Source of the DNA: Pseudomonas sp. CFBP13508
GTDB lineage: Bacteria > Pseudomonadota > Gammaproteobacteria > Pseudomonadales > Pseudomonadaceae
Direction: 5' to 3'
Assembly (NCBI RefSeq): GCF_005233515.1
Contig: NZ_QFZZ01000006.1
Location: 365,550-429,549 of the forward strand
Length of the DNA stretch: 64,000 nucleotides
In this document: positions 16,269 through 25,810 of the stretch, one piece after another
Position numbering within the stretch: position 1 is the first letter of the stretch
Layout of the letters: every line of letters begins with the position of its first letter
Translations under genes and position numbers: made by a program
Notes under the pieces: model-generated
What the model was told of the DNA's origin: nothing
Databases searched by the model: none
Seen by the model: the letters and a program-made list of their open reading frames with translations, nothing else

Positions 16269-16673
16269 ATGTATCGCCGAATCCTATTGCTTGCCGTGAT
16301 GCTTTTTTCCCTTGGCGGATGCGTCCCTTATTCATACGGAGACAGCTACTACAGGTCAGAGGTCTACACATCACCCGCACCGGCCTATTACAGCGGTGGC
16401 GGCTCCTATTACCGCAGCGGCGGAACCTATTACAACCAGCCGCGCTACTACCAGCCAGCGCCGCGATATTACCAGCAACCGCGTTATTACCAGGCGCCAA
16501 GGCACTATCAACCGGCCCCGCGTTATTACGAAAGCCGTCGCTGGCACGGCAACGATCGCGGACGCTGGGACGGCCACCGTCGCGGCGGTTGGGACAATGA
16601 CCACCGGGGTCGCGGCAACTATGATCGTCACAGCGGTCGCCGTGACTACAACGGCCGTGGTAACCGCTGGTAA
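16269..16673 (+). CDS. Tyr/Arg-rich lipoprotein with short repeats
   Basis: Not a family I can name. The 134-residue precursor has a lipoprotein signal (MYRRILLLAVMLFSLGGC, lipobox LGGC, lipidated C18). The mature part has two low-complexity blocks. The first (about 45-95) repeats the unit RYYQ(P/Q)(A/P) roughly seven times; the second (about 96-134) is rich in Arg, Gly, Asp and His (RRWHGNDRGRWDGHRRGGW). An AGGAGG site precedes the ATG at 16269. It is a stand-alone gene with its own terminator. Short Tyr-rich repeats suggest a surface-exposed or matrix-binding role, but no function can be claimed. Confidence 0.75.
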   Translation: MYRRILLLAVMLFSLGGCVPYSYGDSYYRSEVYTSPAPAYYSGGGSYYRSGGTYYNQPRYYQPAPRYYQQPRYYQAPRHYQPAPRYYESRRWHGNDRGRWDGHRRGGWDNDHRGRGNYDRHSGRRDYNGRGNRW

Positions 16674-16690
16674 ATCACTGCAATGAACAA

Positions 16691-16717
16691 GCGGCGCATC
16701 AAGCGCCGCTTTTTTTT
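16691..16717 (+). terminator. Terminator after the lipoprotein gene
   Basis: GCGGCGC and GCGCCGC flank a short loop and are followed by eight T. It is a textbook intrinsic terminator 18 bases after the stop codon. Confidence 0.9.
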
Positions 16718-16869
16718 GCCCGGCAAAAAAGGGGTCCGTGGGCCATCTCCCAAGGCAATCCCGGAAGCGTCCTACAGTTTCATTTCGTGGTGTTTGTTAG
16801 CGTTCGTGGATGCCGAACGAGGCGAGCAATCCTCAGCTCGATAGCGGCGAAAAATGGACGTTCAGCGCT

Positions 16870-18114
16870 ATGAAGCTACTGGTTATTCATCAAAATTTTC
16901 CCGGTCAGTTCCGTCATGTGGTGCTGGCAGCGCTGGAGCGCGGTGATGAGGTTGTGGCGATAGGTCGGGACACGGCACCGGGCGTCGCCGGTGTGCAAGT
17001 CCATCGATATCGAGCGACCAGCCGAGCGCCCGGCAATATTCACCCGTATCTGATCCGCTACGAACAAGCGGTGATCGACGGGCAGGAGGTTTTTGAAATT
17101 CTGGGCAGGCTGAAACGTTCGGGCTATCAGCCAAACGTGATTCTTGCCCATCCCGGATGGGGAGAGACGCTGTTTGCCAAGGACGTCTATGCCGATACGC
17201 CGCTGATTCACTATTGCGAGTATTACTATCGAGCGCAGGGCGCCGACTGCGGGTTCGACCCTGAATTCCGGCGAGCCGCAAGGGAGTCGTCACGGCTGCG
17301 CGTGCTCAACTCGCTGCATCTGTTGAATCTTCAACAATGTGATATCGCAATCGCGCCGACCCAGTGGCAGCGCAGCCTGTTTCCGGCCGCTTACCGGTCG
17401 GCGATTCGGGTCATCCATGAAGGTGTGGTTCAAAGTTCTGACCTGGCGAAAGTCGGGGCAGTCAGATTGCCCAATGGAATCGAGCTCAAAGCCGGACAGC
17501 CGATCGTTACCTATATCGCCAGAAACCTTGAGCCTTATCGCGGCTTTCACAGTTTCATGCGAGCGATCCCGCTTGTTCAGGCCGAGTGCCCCGATGCGCA
17601 GATCATCGTGGTTGGCGGTGATGGTGTCAGTTATGGGAATAAGCCGGTCGGGTACCCGGATTGGCGCAGCAGGATGGAGGCGGAGGTCAGTTTCGATCAC
17701 TCCAGAGTGCATTTCACAGGGAAACTTCCTTACCAGACTTACCGCGCGGTTCTCGCATGTTCCAAAGTCCATGTTTATTTGACGTATCCGTTTGTCTTGT
17801 CCTGGTCGTTACTGGAGGCGATGGCGTCTGGTTGTGTGGTTGTTGCGTCGGATACGGCTCCGGTAAGGGAAGTCATTGCCGATGGGGCTAATGGAATATT
17901 GGTGGATTTCTTCGACCATCAAGCAGTTGCCAGAAGTGTAAGCAAGATTTTGAAGTCGGCAGGTGAGTACGATGGTCTTGCCAGCGCTGCGAAGTTGACG
18001 GCAGGTCGGTTCAGTGTGAAATCAGGCGTGAGCCAATATTTTGAGGTTTTCGCAAGCGCGATATCCGGGCATAACGACATACCAACCGTTCCGCGGTTTG
18101 AGCGGGAGGTTTGA
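16870..18114 (+). CDS. Glycosyltransferase family 4-type protein
   Basis: Transfers a sugar to an unknown acceptor, in the cytoplasm or at its membrane. The 414-residue protein starts MKLLVIHQNFPGQFRH; an upstream ATG at 16810 would add 20 residues, but neither start has a good ribosome site. The N-terminal Rossmann half includes HPGWGETLFAKDVY; the C-terminal half has IVTYIARNLEPYRGFHSFM and the nucleotide-sugar region LSWSLLEAMASGCVVVASDTAPVREVI, the usual GT4 E-x7-E area. It begins a three-gene cluster with a membrane protein and an RTX giant, one base apart from the next gene, so it may act on that protein or on a surface polymer; this is inference. Confidence 0.82.
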   Translation: MKLLVIHQNFPGQFRHVVLAALERGDEVVAIGRDTAPGVAGVQVHRYRATSRAPGNIHPYLIRYEQAVIDGQEVFEILGRLKRSGYQPNVILAHPGWGETLFAKDVYADTPLIHYCEYYYRAQGADCGFDPEFRRAARESSRLRVLNSLHLLNLQQCDIAIAPTQWQRSLFPAAYRSAIRVIHEGVVQSSDLAKVGAVRLPNGIELKAGQPIVTYIARNLEPYRGFHSFMRAIPLVQAECPDAQIIVVGGDGVSYGNKPVGYPDWRSRMEAEVSFDHSRVHFTGKLPYQTYRAVLACSKVHVYLTYPFVLSWSLLEAMASGCVVVASDTAPVREVIADGANGILVDFFDHQAVARSVSKILKSAGEYDGLASAAKLTAGRFSVKSGVSQYFEVFASAISGHNDIPTVPRFEREV

Positions 18115-18115
18115 A

Positions 18116-18970
18116 ATGTCCAGGAAGTCGCGTAAGCAGGCGATCAAGTGGTTTAAAAGGCTATTGAAGTATGGATTGTTCTTTTATGTCTGTTATTGCG
18201 TAGCGGAATTTTATATTCGCAAAGAACAATCGGCCGAGTCGGCGGCTATTCACCAGGCAAACGAGAAAGCTTGCCAGAACAAACTGGCGAGCATGCAGCA
18301 AGTGCCGATATTAGGCGGCGCCTATATAGATAAGACGCTGATTCCTGAGTTTTACGTTGGCATGCCTGAAATGGTGAACAAGAAAGCGTGTCTGGCGATT
18401 GCTCTGAAGGGGCTGTTCTGGTGGACCGGGACGGGGCTGCACCGGTACCAGGATCAGCGCATGGAACCGATCCCCGAAAGCTGGCGGCTTTATAAATTGA
18501 ATGCCGGGCTTTTTACCAGAAAAGAAACCACCGAACCCCATGAGCGCGGTTATCGGCACGTCAACTGGCCGGATGAGTTGATTGTGAAACTAAAGAATTA
18601 TCCGGGGCTGGAGATTTGGCTGGATGCACCTCCGCCGCATTTCAAGAATGAAGACTCGGTTAGAACGTTTGTCATTAGTGGCTGGCCGCGGCGAGATGGA
18701 ACCCCTCGGTTGATCAACTGTGACGGCTTGATACGCCCGGCGGCGGAGGAAAAACTGACTGACGAGAAACTGGCAAGGTTCAGCAGAACTGAATTGGAAA
18801 ATCTTGATTTCGGCAAACTGAATTTCTTCTGCAATATCAATCTGGATAACTTCGACTTTGCCGGGGGGCACGGTAGCGTAGGACTCGGATTAGCGTCATT
18901 ACGCGAAGCACCTGAGATGCTCAAATATCTCAGTGACTATCTTTCACGCTCTGTTATTACAAGGAAGTAA
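18116..18970 (+). CDS. Uncharacterised single-pass membrane protein
   Basis: I do not recognise this family. The 284-residue protein starts MSRKSRKQAIKWFKRLLKYG, preceded by a clear GGGAGG site; a membrane helix follows (about 18-36, YGLFFYVCYCVAEFYI) and then a mostly soluble domain of about 245 residues outside the membrane by the positive-inside rule. Several Cys are present (C64, one near 105, one near 212, one near 249), which could form disulfides in the periplasm. It sits one base after the glycosyltransferase stop and two bases before the RTX gene, so the three are almost surely co-transcribed. Base composition is lower in GC than the flanks. Confidence 0.7.
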   Translation: MSRKSRKQAIKWFKRLLKYGLFFYVCYCVAEFYIRKEQSAESAAIHQANEKACQNKLASMQQVPILGGAYIDKTLIPEFYVGMPEMVNKKACLAIALKGLFWWTGTGLHRYQDQRMEPIPESWRLYKLNAGLFTRKETTEPHERGYRHVNWPDELIVKLKNYPGLEIWLDAPPPHFKNEDSVRTFVISGWPRRDGTPRLINCDGLIRPAAEEKLTDEKLARFSRTELENLDFGKLNFFCNINLDNFDFAGGHGSVGLGLASLREAPEMLKYLSDYLSRSVITRK

Positions 18971-18972
18971 CA

Positions 18973-21900
18973 ATGAGTTATGTGTTCAGCGATATGGAAA
19001 AATCCGAGATTTTCAACGCGGCAAATATTTGCAAAGGAATGAGGCTGCGCTCAAAACAACTTCAGTACAATGCACTGAAATTAGCAGGGACAAGCTGCGC
19101 CCCCCTGTACCAAAAGCTGTTCGATATTATTGGTGAGAAAGTTTCTGACGTTGCAGCTGCCGATAAAGAGGCTGGAGACGTGCTGAAAAGCGCCAGACTC
19201 TGGCTTGCCGTGGCCATTGATGCCAACGGTGGAAACGGTGCCTACTCTGCCCTGATTCGTGGTTACACCTCCCGCCAAGGTGAACTGAGACTGAATACAA
19301 TTTTCAGTGAAGACCTGATGCAGCTTTCATCCAACCAGGTTGCCGTCAACTTCATCAATACCCTGATCAACGGATCCCTTGCCGGTCAACTGGCACCCTG
19401 GACTGTTCCGTCAATCAGCCAGATCGCAGAAATCGACGCCAGCGCGATTGGCGAGGCCCTGTTCAAGGAGGTTTGCGGGGAGGACGACACCGCCGTCAAG
19501 CGTAACGCCGGCTGGTCTGGAACGATCGGTTTCAGCCTGTTGGGCGGTAAGCCTCCCTATGAAACCTGGCGGTTGATCTCCGCCGGTGATTCGAACGGGG
19601 AAGATGACGGCCCACCCCTTCAGGCAAAACCCAACCGGCTCGACGACTATAAAAACATTCTCTTCGCCATCGATTCCTATAGCGTCGGCCTGCGAGCGGC
19701 GATCAATAATTTCGGCATCAATCCACTGCAAAGTCTGCTTTCAGTGGTGCCGGAGCAAATCAATATCGCGCTGGCCAGTGGCAGTGTGAATCCGCTGATT
19801 CAGCATGTAGTCAAAGGCACGCCTGTTGCCGCCGTGGTCGAGCTGATGTTGCGCTACGGCCAGAACGAATTTCTCGACATGTTCAAGCGCACTCACGACG
19901 GCGATTCTGCTGCCACAGCCACCACCAACGACACCTTCGCCAGCAACGCTTACGCCTTCTTCTCGGCATTCTCCCCGGAGCAGTCGCAAAACATCGTCAC
20001 CCGGACAATAAGCGAGTTCGGCAATGCCAATGCATGGGCGAAACTGGCAGGCGAGGCGACGCCGCTCGGTCTGGCGTTGCGCAACTCTTTGCAGCAACTC
20101 AGTGAAGTCGTCATAGAACGAGCCGACGGTTATCCCGATCGCAACCTCGAGCTTTACGATCCGCACACTGGCGAAGGCTTTATCACCGCGCAGTGGCTGA
20201 CGGATCGTGCGCAGATGCTCGCCCGTTTGATTGCCCGAACCCAGGGCTCGTTTGGCGAACACTCGCTGCAGCAGTTCTCCTACTCCGATCTCGCCTCAAG
20301 CAAACAGGCGCCGATGACCACCGGAGTGCTGAACCCGCTGGCCCTGTTCGGTGATGACGGTGGGCGATCTTTCGCTGGTGGCGCAAATGCCGATCATCTG
20401 TATGGCGGCGTGGGCAATGACTCGATCCATGGGATGGCCGGTCACGATGTCATTGAAGGCGGTCGCGGTAACGACTCGCTAACCGGAGGTGACGGCAATG
20501 ATGAGTTGTACGGGATGGCCGGTGACGATGTTCTGCTCGGAGGAAAGGGTAACGATTCTTTGATCGGGGGCGAAGGCAACGACCGTTATGAATTCGCCAG
20601 CGGCGATGGCATCGACGAGATTCTTGATGCCAACGCCGATGGGCAACTGTGGATCAACGGCGCGCCGATTCCCCAACTCAAACGCTGCGCGCCTCTGAGC
20701 AATATCTGGTCTACCGAGGATCGGTCCATCACCCTGACGCTTGTTGAACACACCCTCAACATCAAATATGGCCAGAGCGATCTGGTGGTCATCAAGAACT
20801 TTCAGCCCGGGATGCTTGGCATCCGCCTCCCTGAATATGAGGGGCAGCCGCTCACTGCTGCGGATTTGACGCTTCAGGGCGACTGGAAAGCCAAAGACGC
20901 CGATCCCACTGTCCCCGGCGATCAGCCGTCCTTTGATGAGCTGGGCAACGTGGTGCTGCTGCCCAAGGTTAAACAGCGCAACAAGGCCGACGTACTTTAC
21001 GGTTCCGCGGCAGACGACGTCATTCTCGGCCTGGGCGGTTCTGATCGATTGTTCGGCAAGGCTGGAGACGATCGGTTATTCGGCGACAAGCAGACGACGC
21101 TCGAAAAAGCTATGGCCGACGGTGACGCCAAGGGCAAGGCAAGCCGCGGAGACTGGCTCGACGGCGGGCAAGGTGACGATTTGCTTATCGGTACGGCATC
21201 CCGAGACGTTCTGCTCGGTGGCAATGACCGGGATACTTTGATCGGCGGTGCTGGCGACGATGTGTTATCCGGAGACGAAACCACCGGTGCGCTGGAACAA
21301 GGTTGGGCGGTCAAACGCGCTGACGTCCCCATAGCTGGTGGTGTCACCAGTCACCGAACGGTCTTTTCAAAGGCCTCGATAAACAGTGCGTCCGAGGGCG
21401 GTGACGACGCGCTGTACGGGCAGGGTGGCAGGGATTTTATCGACGGCGGCTGGGGGGAGGACCTGCTTGACGGCGGAGCTGACGACGATTTTCTCAAGGG
21501 CGATCAAGGTAACGACACCCTGGCCGGTGGCAGCGGCAACGACGTGATGCTTGGTGACAACCTCGATTGGGGCGGTGGCCTGCCCAGCAGACACCATGGC
21601 AACGATGTGCTGGACGGCGGCAGTGGTGATGATTCACTCGGCGGTAACGGTGGCAGCGACGCTTTGTATGGCGGCCCTGGCAACGACATTTTGCAGGGTG
21701 ATGACGGCGTACTGGACGGCGTCGAAGGCGATGCCGCGCATTTTTTTGGCGATGATCTGCTGGACGGTGGCTCCGGCGATGACACGCTCTGGGGCGGCGG
21801 TGGCGATGATTTGCTCTTCGGCGGCGAAGGCAATGATGATCTGATTGGCGATAGTCCTGAGCATCCGGTTCGTTATCACGACAACGACTTTCTCGATGGC

Positions 21901-24501
21901 GGTGCGGGGGACGACACCCTGCGCGGCATGGGCGGCGCGGATACGCTGACGGGTGGCGCAGGGGCGGATTTTCTCGATGGCGATGTGTCTGACCTGCAGC
22001 CGGGCGGAAGCAACAATGACGTGCTTCAGGGCGGCGAAGGAAACGATACGTTACAGGGTGGTTTCGGTGCCGACACGCTGGACGGCGGTGCGGGTGACGA
22101 CATTCTTGCCGGCGATTACGAGAACAGCGCTGAGGCCGAGCAGAATGCCGATTATCTGCACGGTGGCCCAGGTAACGACACGTTGCTCGGAGGCGGTGGC
22201 AACGACACCCTGCTGGGCGGGGAAGGGACGGACTACCTTCGCGGCGATTCCGGTGACAACGTGTTTGATGGCGGTCCCGGTGCTGACGTGCTGGATGGCA
22301 TGGATGGCGCCGACGTCTACTATTTCGGCGCTGGTGACGGCCTGGATATCGTCACCGATGCCGGCGGCCGCAACACCATCAGGTTCGGCGCGGGCTTTTG
22401 CGCGCAGAGCCTGAAAGCCGACATTATCGAAGTTACCGTCGGCACGGTATTGCGACTGGCCAATGGCACGGGCGACGCGATACTCATCAAGAATCACGAG
22501 AAGTGGAAGGATTCCACATTCAGTTTCAGCGACGGCGGGGTACTTGATTACGCAGATGTCCTGCGCAAAACACTGCCACCGATAGAGATGTCCGAGCCAC
22601 CCGTACCGGAACCTGTCACCGCCCCGGCAACCCCTGAAAGCAAAGTTGAGGATCCGGTTCAGCCAGACGATGTCACCGCTGCGGCGCAAGGCCCGGTGGC
22701 ATCTGTTCAAACGGTCAACTGGACCGATGAGTTCCTCGCGCAAATCAAGTCAAAACGCTCCGCCCGCAAACACGCCACAGGTTTTACCTTGAATGAGCAA
22801 GGCGTTTGGGTGCGCAGTCATGTCACCACCAGCGACACCGGTTACACCACTCACACCGAGCTGAGCGAGGACAGCGTCGACGCAGGAACACTGTCTGAAA
22901 CGCCGCCATGGATGAAGGCTGATGGCGGGCAAGCCGTAGTCAGTGAAAGGCAGTCGAAAACCACAACCCGTGTCGAACATAAACCGGTGAAAGCCGAGGG
23001 AGCAATAGCCTTCTCAAGTCAGGCGCCTCGCTATTATCGATCCGGCTCGGCCAACGGGTTTTCATTCAATACGGGCGAGGTATTGGTTGAAGACCGAAAG
23101 GAGTCCGGCGCGCTTGAAGGCTGGTACGTCTATCCGGCAGCAAGCTTCAGTTCGGGCGCAACAGTGCCCAAGGCGTTTCGCTGGGATGTCACAACTGAAA
23201 CGATCAAACGCAAAGTCGTCCATGGCGACGATGCCGGCGAGCGAATCAACGTCGAAGTGGAAAACGTTTTCCACGGCGGCGCGGGAGACGATCTGATCGT
23301 CGCTTATGCAGGCTCCCCACTTGACTACGGCACTGTCGGCGACAGAACACCGGGCGCGTTTTTATCCGCCGGGGCAGGTGACGATACCCTGCTCGGTTCC
23401 GAAGGCGCCGACTATCTGCTCAGCGGTGCAGGGGAGGATTGGCTGTACGGCGAGGACGGCGCCGACACCTACATCGTGCAAGCGCACGCCGCAGCGACCA
23501 CCACAATTGCGGACGTGCTCAACCCTGTTTTCCACCGAGCAGAAGTTGGCGTAGCGGGGTGGAAAGACGAGTACGGATTGATCGATCAGGACACGGTCGT
23601 TCTTCCAGCAGGCGCGCAGCGCGATGCACTGCAATTGAGCTGGGGTGCTGCGCTGATAGAGACCACCCATGTCGAGTTGGAGCCCAACCCGGATCGCGCG
23701 GCTTACCGCAACCCGCCGAGAGCGAAAATGCTTCATCCGACACTCGATATCCAATGGGGCGGGACGCAAAAAGTCCGCATCGTCTTGCCCCACAACGGTG
23801 AACTTGAGGGGGCCGGTATTGAGCTAGTAAAGTTTGCCGATGGGGCGGTCGCAAGTTTGAAGCAACTGCTGCAATCAAGTCAGCTGGGACCTGCGCCCGA
23901 GACTTTTCATACGGGTGTCATCGTCAACAATCCCAGCCGTTCAACCTCCCTGCGAGACGGACGAGCGCTGCCACTCGTGGGCGGTCGCGGCAACGACACC
24001 ATAAGCGGCGCGGGAGAGATCCGAGGCATGCACGGGGATGACGTGCTCACGGGCAGTCCCGGTGATGATCTGCTGGTGGGTGGGCCGGGCAATGACACGC
24101 TGGCCGGCGGCGCTGGAAATGATATCTACCGATACGATGGCCTCGGCAGAGACGTGATCATCAACAACGGAGGCGGCCTGGACGGGATCGATTTTTCCGA
24201 GCGCAGGCTGACGATCGACAACCTCAAGTTTCATCGTGAGCGCGATGATCTGGTGATCGTGGTGGATTACGGCATGGCGCCGAAAATCCGGGTTTCCAGT
24301 CATTTTGCCGTAGGTGAAAGCGCTATTGGCTTCATAAGAGTCAGCGAAGGAACAGCGAAAGACTACAGCGCGACGCAGATTGCCGAGCGTCTGCATCCTC
24401 TCCCGCCATTAAGGGATGTCGAGGATATTTTGATAAAGGGCGACGATGAAGCGCAGCGGGCCATGAAGGAAATCATTGAGTTCTACGAGCTGAATGTCTG
24501 A
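18973..24501 (+). CDS. Giant RTX calcium-binding protein
   Basis: An 1,842-residue protein with many copies of the calcium-binding nonapeptide GGxGxDxLx. Layout: a unique N-terminal domain (1-450) that I cannot assign; RTX block 1 (about 457-541); a spacer ending in LVVIKNFQPGMLGIRLPE, typical of the haemolysin-type related domain; block 2 (670-770); block 3, the largest (808-1126); a Pro-rich linker (about 1200-1235); a second unique region; block 4 (1431-1506); a beta-rich spacer; block 5 (1666-1723); and an unusual end with DVEDILIKGDDEAQRAM. GDGxDxIxD segments follow the blocks. RTX proteins normally leave the cell by a type I system, but none is nearby. There are few Cys. Adhesin, S-layer-like protein or enzyme are all possible. 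Starts two bases after the membrane protein gene. Confidence 0.85.
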   Translation: MSYVFSDMEKSEIFNAANICKGMRLRSKQLQYNALKLAGTSCAPLYQKLFDIIGEKVSDVAAADKEAGDVLKSARLWLAVAIDANGGNGAYSALIRGYTSRQGELRLNTIFSEDLMQLSSNQVAVNFINTLINGSLAGQLAPWTVPSISQIAEIDASAIGEALFKEVCGEDDTAVKRNAGWSGTIGFSLLGGKPPYETWRLISAGDSNGEDDGPPLQAKPNRLDDYKNILFAIDSYSVGLRAAINNFGINPLQSLLSVVPEQINIALASGSVNPLIQHVVKGTPVAAVVELMLRYGQNEFLDMFKRTHDGDSAATATTNDTFASNAYAFFSAFSPEQSQNIVTRTISEFGNANAWAKLAGEATPLGLALRNSLQQLSEVVIERADGYPDRNLELYDPHTGEGFITAQWLTDRAQMLARLIARTQGSFGEHSLQQFSYSDLASSKQAPMTTGVLNPLALFGDDGGRSFAGGANADHLYGGVGNDSIHGMAGHDVIEGGRGNDSLTGGDGNDELYGMAGDDVLLGGKGNDSLIGGEGNDRYEFASGDGIDEILDANADGQLWINGAPIPQLKRCAPLSNIWSTEDRSITLTLVEHTLNIKYGQSDLVVIKNFQPGMLGIRLPEYEGQPLTAADLTLQGDWKAKDADPTVPGDQPSFDELGNVVLLPKVKQRNKADVLYGSAADDVILGLGGSDRLFGKAGDDRLFGDKQTTLEKAMADGDAKGKASRGDWLDGGQGDDLLIGTASRDVLLGGNDRDTLIGGAGDDVLSGDETTGALEQGWAVKRADVPIAGGVTSHRTVFSKASINSASEGGDDALYGQGGRDFIDGGWGEDLLDGGADDDFLKGDQGNDTLAGGSGNDVMLGDNLDWGGGLPSRHHGNDVLDGGSGDDSLGGNGGSDALYGGPGNDILQGDDGVLDGVEGDAAHFFGDDLLDGGSGDDTLWGGGGDDLLFGGEGNDDLIGDSPEHPVRYHDNDFLDGGAGDDTLRGMGGADTLTGGAGADFLDGDVSDLQPGGSNNDVLQGGEGNDTLQGGFGADTLDGGAGDDILAGDYENSAEAEQNADYLHGGPGNDTLLGGGGNDTLLGGEGTDYLRGDSGDNVFDGGPGADVLDGMDGADVYYFGAGDGLDIVTDAGGRNTIRFGAGFCAQSLKADIIEVTVGTVLRLANGTGDAILIKNHEKWKDSTFSFSDGGVLDYADVLRKTLPPIEMSEPPVPEPVTAPATPESKVEDPVQPDDVTAAAQGPVASVQTVNWTDEFLAQIKSKRSARKHATGFTLNEQGVWVRSHVTTSDTGYTTHTELSEDSVDAGTLSETPPWMKADGGQAVVSERQSKTTTRVEHKPVKAEGAIAFSSQAPRYYRSGSANGFSFNTGEVLVEDRKESGALEGWYVYPAASFSSGATVPKAFRWDVTTETIKRKVVHGDDAGERINVEVENVFHGGAGDDLIVAYAGSPLDYGTVGDRTPGAFLSAGAGDDTLLGSEGADYLLSGAGEDWLYGEDGADTYIVQAHAAATTTIADVLNPVFHRAEVGVAGWKDEYGLIDQDTVVLPAGAQRDALQLSWGAALIETTHVELEPNPDRAAYRNPPRAKMLHPTLDIQWGGTQKVRIVLPHNGELEGAGIELVKFADGAVASLKQLLQSSQLGPAPETFHTGVIVNNPSRSTSLRDGRALPLVGGRGNDTISGAGEIRGMHGDDVLTGSPGDDLLVGGPGNDTLAGGAGNDIYRYDGLGRDVIINNGGGLDGIDFSERRLTIDNLKFHRERDDLVIVVDYGMAPKIRVSSHFAVGESAIGFIRVSEGTAKDYSATQIAERLHPLPPLRDVEDILIKGDDEAQRAMKEIIEFYELNV

Positions 24502-24520
24502 CAAGATGACCGATTGAGCC

Positions 24521-24554
24521 GGCCCGCGATGGCAATCCAGTCGCCACCGCGGGC
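24521..24554. terminator. Hairpin between convergent RTX and hydratase genes
   Basis: GGCCCGCG and CGCGGGCC form a perfect eight-pair stem around an 18-base loop that can itself pair partly (ATGGC/GCCAC). There is no T run, so termination is likely but not certain. It lies 20 bases past the RTX stop and just past the end of the opposite gene. Confidence 0.6.
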
Positions 24555-24565
24555 CTCGCGTCACC

Positions 24566-25678
24566 TCAATACTGGGTCAGATCCGCTAACGGATGCCGCC
24601 CCTCCCAAACCTTGTGAAAGTGCGCCTCGACCACCGCATCCGGCACGTTATTGATATCCGGCCAGTGCCAGTGCGGTTTCTGATCCTTGTCGATCAGCCG
24701 CGCGCGCACGCCTTCGCTGAATTCCGGATGGCGGCAGCAATTGAGGCTCAGGGTGTATTCCATCTGGAATACTTCGGCCAGCGACATGTGCCGCGCGCGG
24801 CTGATCTGTTCCCAGACCAGATGCGCGGTCAGCGGCGAGCCCTCGGTCATGGTTTTCGCCGCGCGGGCAATCAACAGATCGCTGCTGTCGCGGTGCAGGC
24901 TGATGGCTTTCCACGCACAGGCAACGTCGCTGACATCGAGCAGTTCGTCGATCTGCTGACGACGCGGCAGCCACTGCGCTTCGGGCATTTGCTCAAGTGC
25001 CTCCTGCTGCAGAGCCTTGAGCAGGCTGTTGAGCTGCATGGCGGTCTGTTCCTGCCAGTTCAATTGCAGCAAGCCTTCGATCAATTGCGGTTGCTGTTCG
25101 TCGAGCAGGAAGCGGTCGGCCAGAACCAGATCCAGCGCATCACGGCCGTTGATATGCGCGCCGGTCAGGCCGAGAAACAAGCCGAGCTTGCCCGGCAACC
25201 GCGCAAGAAACCAGCTGGCGCCAACGTCCGGATACAGACCAATGGTGATTTCCGGCATCGCCAGACGGCTGCTCGGCGTGACGATCCGCGTGCTCGCGCC
25301 CTGCAACAGGCCCATGCCGCCGCCAAGCACGTAACCGTGGCCCCAGCAGATCAGCGGTTTCGGATAGGTGTGCAGGTTGTAATCGAGGCGATATTCCGCG
25401 CTGAAAAACTGCGCGGCCAGCGGCGGGACTTCGCCGGGGTGAGCGCGGCAGGCTTCGACCAGGCTGCGCACTTCGCCACCGGCGCAGAAGGCTTTGGCGC
25501 CGTTACCGCGCAGCAGTACGCAGACGATTTGCGGGTCATTGGCCCAGGCGTTCAATTTGTCGCTGAGCGCGTTGATCATCGGCAGGGACAGCGCGTTCAA
25601 CGATTTTTCGGCATCCAGGCTGGCGATGCCGATGCGGGCGCCGTCGGTGCCGGTAAGTTCTTCGAAGTGCAGATTCAT
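24566..25678 (-). CDS. Enoyl-CoA hydratase/isomerase family, 3-hydroxyisobutyryl-CoA hydrolase type
   Basis: Crotonase-fold enzyme, probably hydrolysing 3-hydroxyisobutyryl-CoA in valine breakdown. The 370-residue length and C-terminal extension are those of the HIBCH subgroup rather than simple hydratases (about 260). Motifs: GAKAFCAGGEVRSL and ICWGHGYVLGGGMGLLQGAS form the oxyanion hole; MPEITIGLYPDVGASWFLARL carries the acidic residues. The start MNLHFEELTG at 25678 is the first good ATG, with a GAGGTC-like site upstream. It is single, convergent with the RTX gene and divergent from ung. Short-chain enoyl-CoA hydratase is the alternative. Confidence 0.82.
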   Translation of the reverse strand: MNLHFEELTGTDGARIGIASLDAEKSLNALSLPMINALSDKLNAWANDPQIVCVLLRGNGAKAFCAGGEVRSLVEACRAHPGEVPPLAAQFFSAEYRLDYNLHTYPKPLICWGHGYVLGGGMGLLQGASTRIVTPSSRLAMPEITIGLYPDVGASWFLARLPGKLGLFLGLTGAHINGRDALDLVLADRFLLDEQQPQLIEGLLQLNWQEQTAMQLNSLLKALQQEALEQMPEAQWLPRRQQIDELLDVSDVACAWKAISLHRDSSDLLIARAAKTMTEGSPLTAHLVWEQISRARHMSLAEVFQMEYTLSLNCCRHPEFSEGVRARLIDKDQKPHWHWPDINNVPDAVVEAHFHKVWEGRHPLADLTQY

Positions 25679-25810
25679 CGTGACCTCGATCGGGAATTTG
25701 AGCGAACAGTATGATCGCTATGGGAGAAAGTGCCGGATCTGCGTCAGATCAATTGACAAGCGTGGTCGGCTTTCCTAGGGTTCGCCCCATTGTTTTTGCC
25801 GGAAATGACC

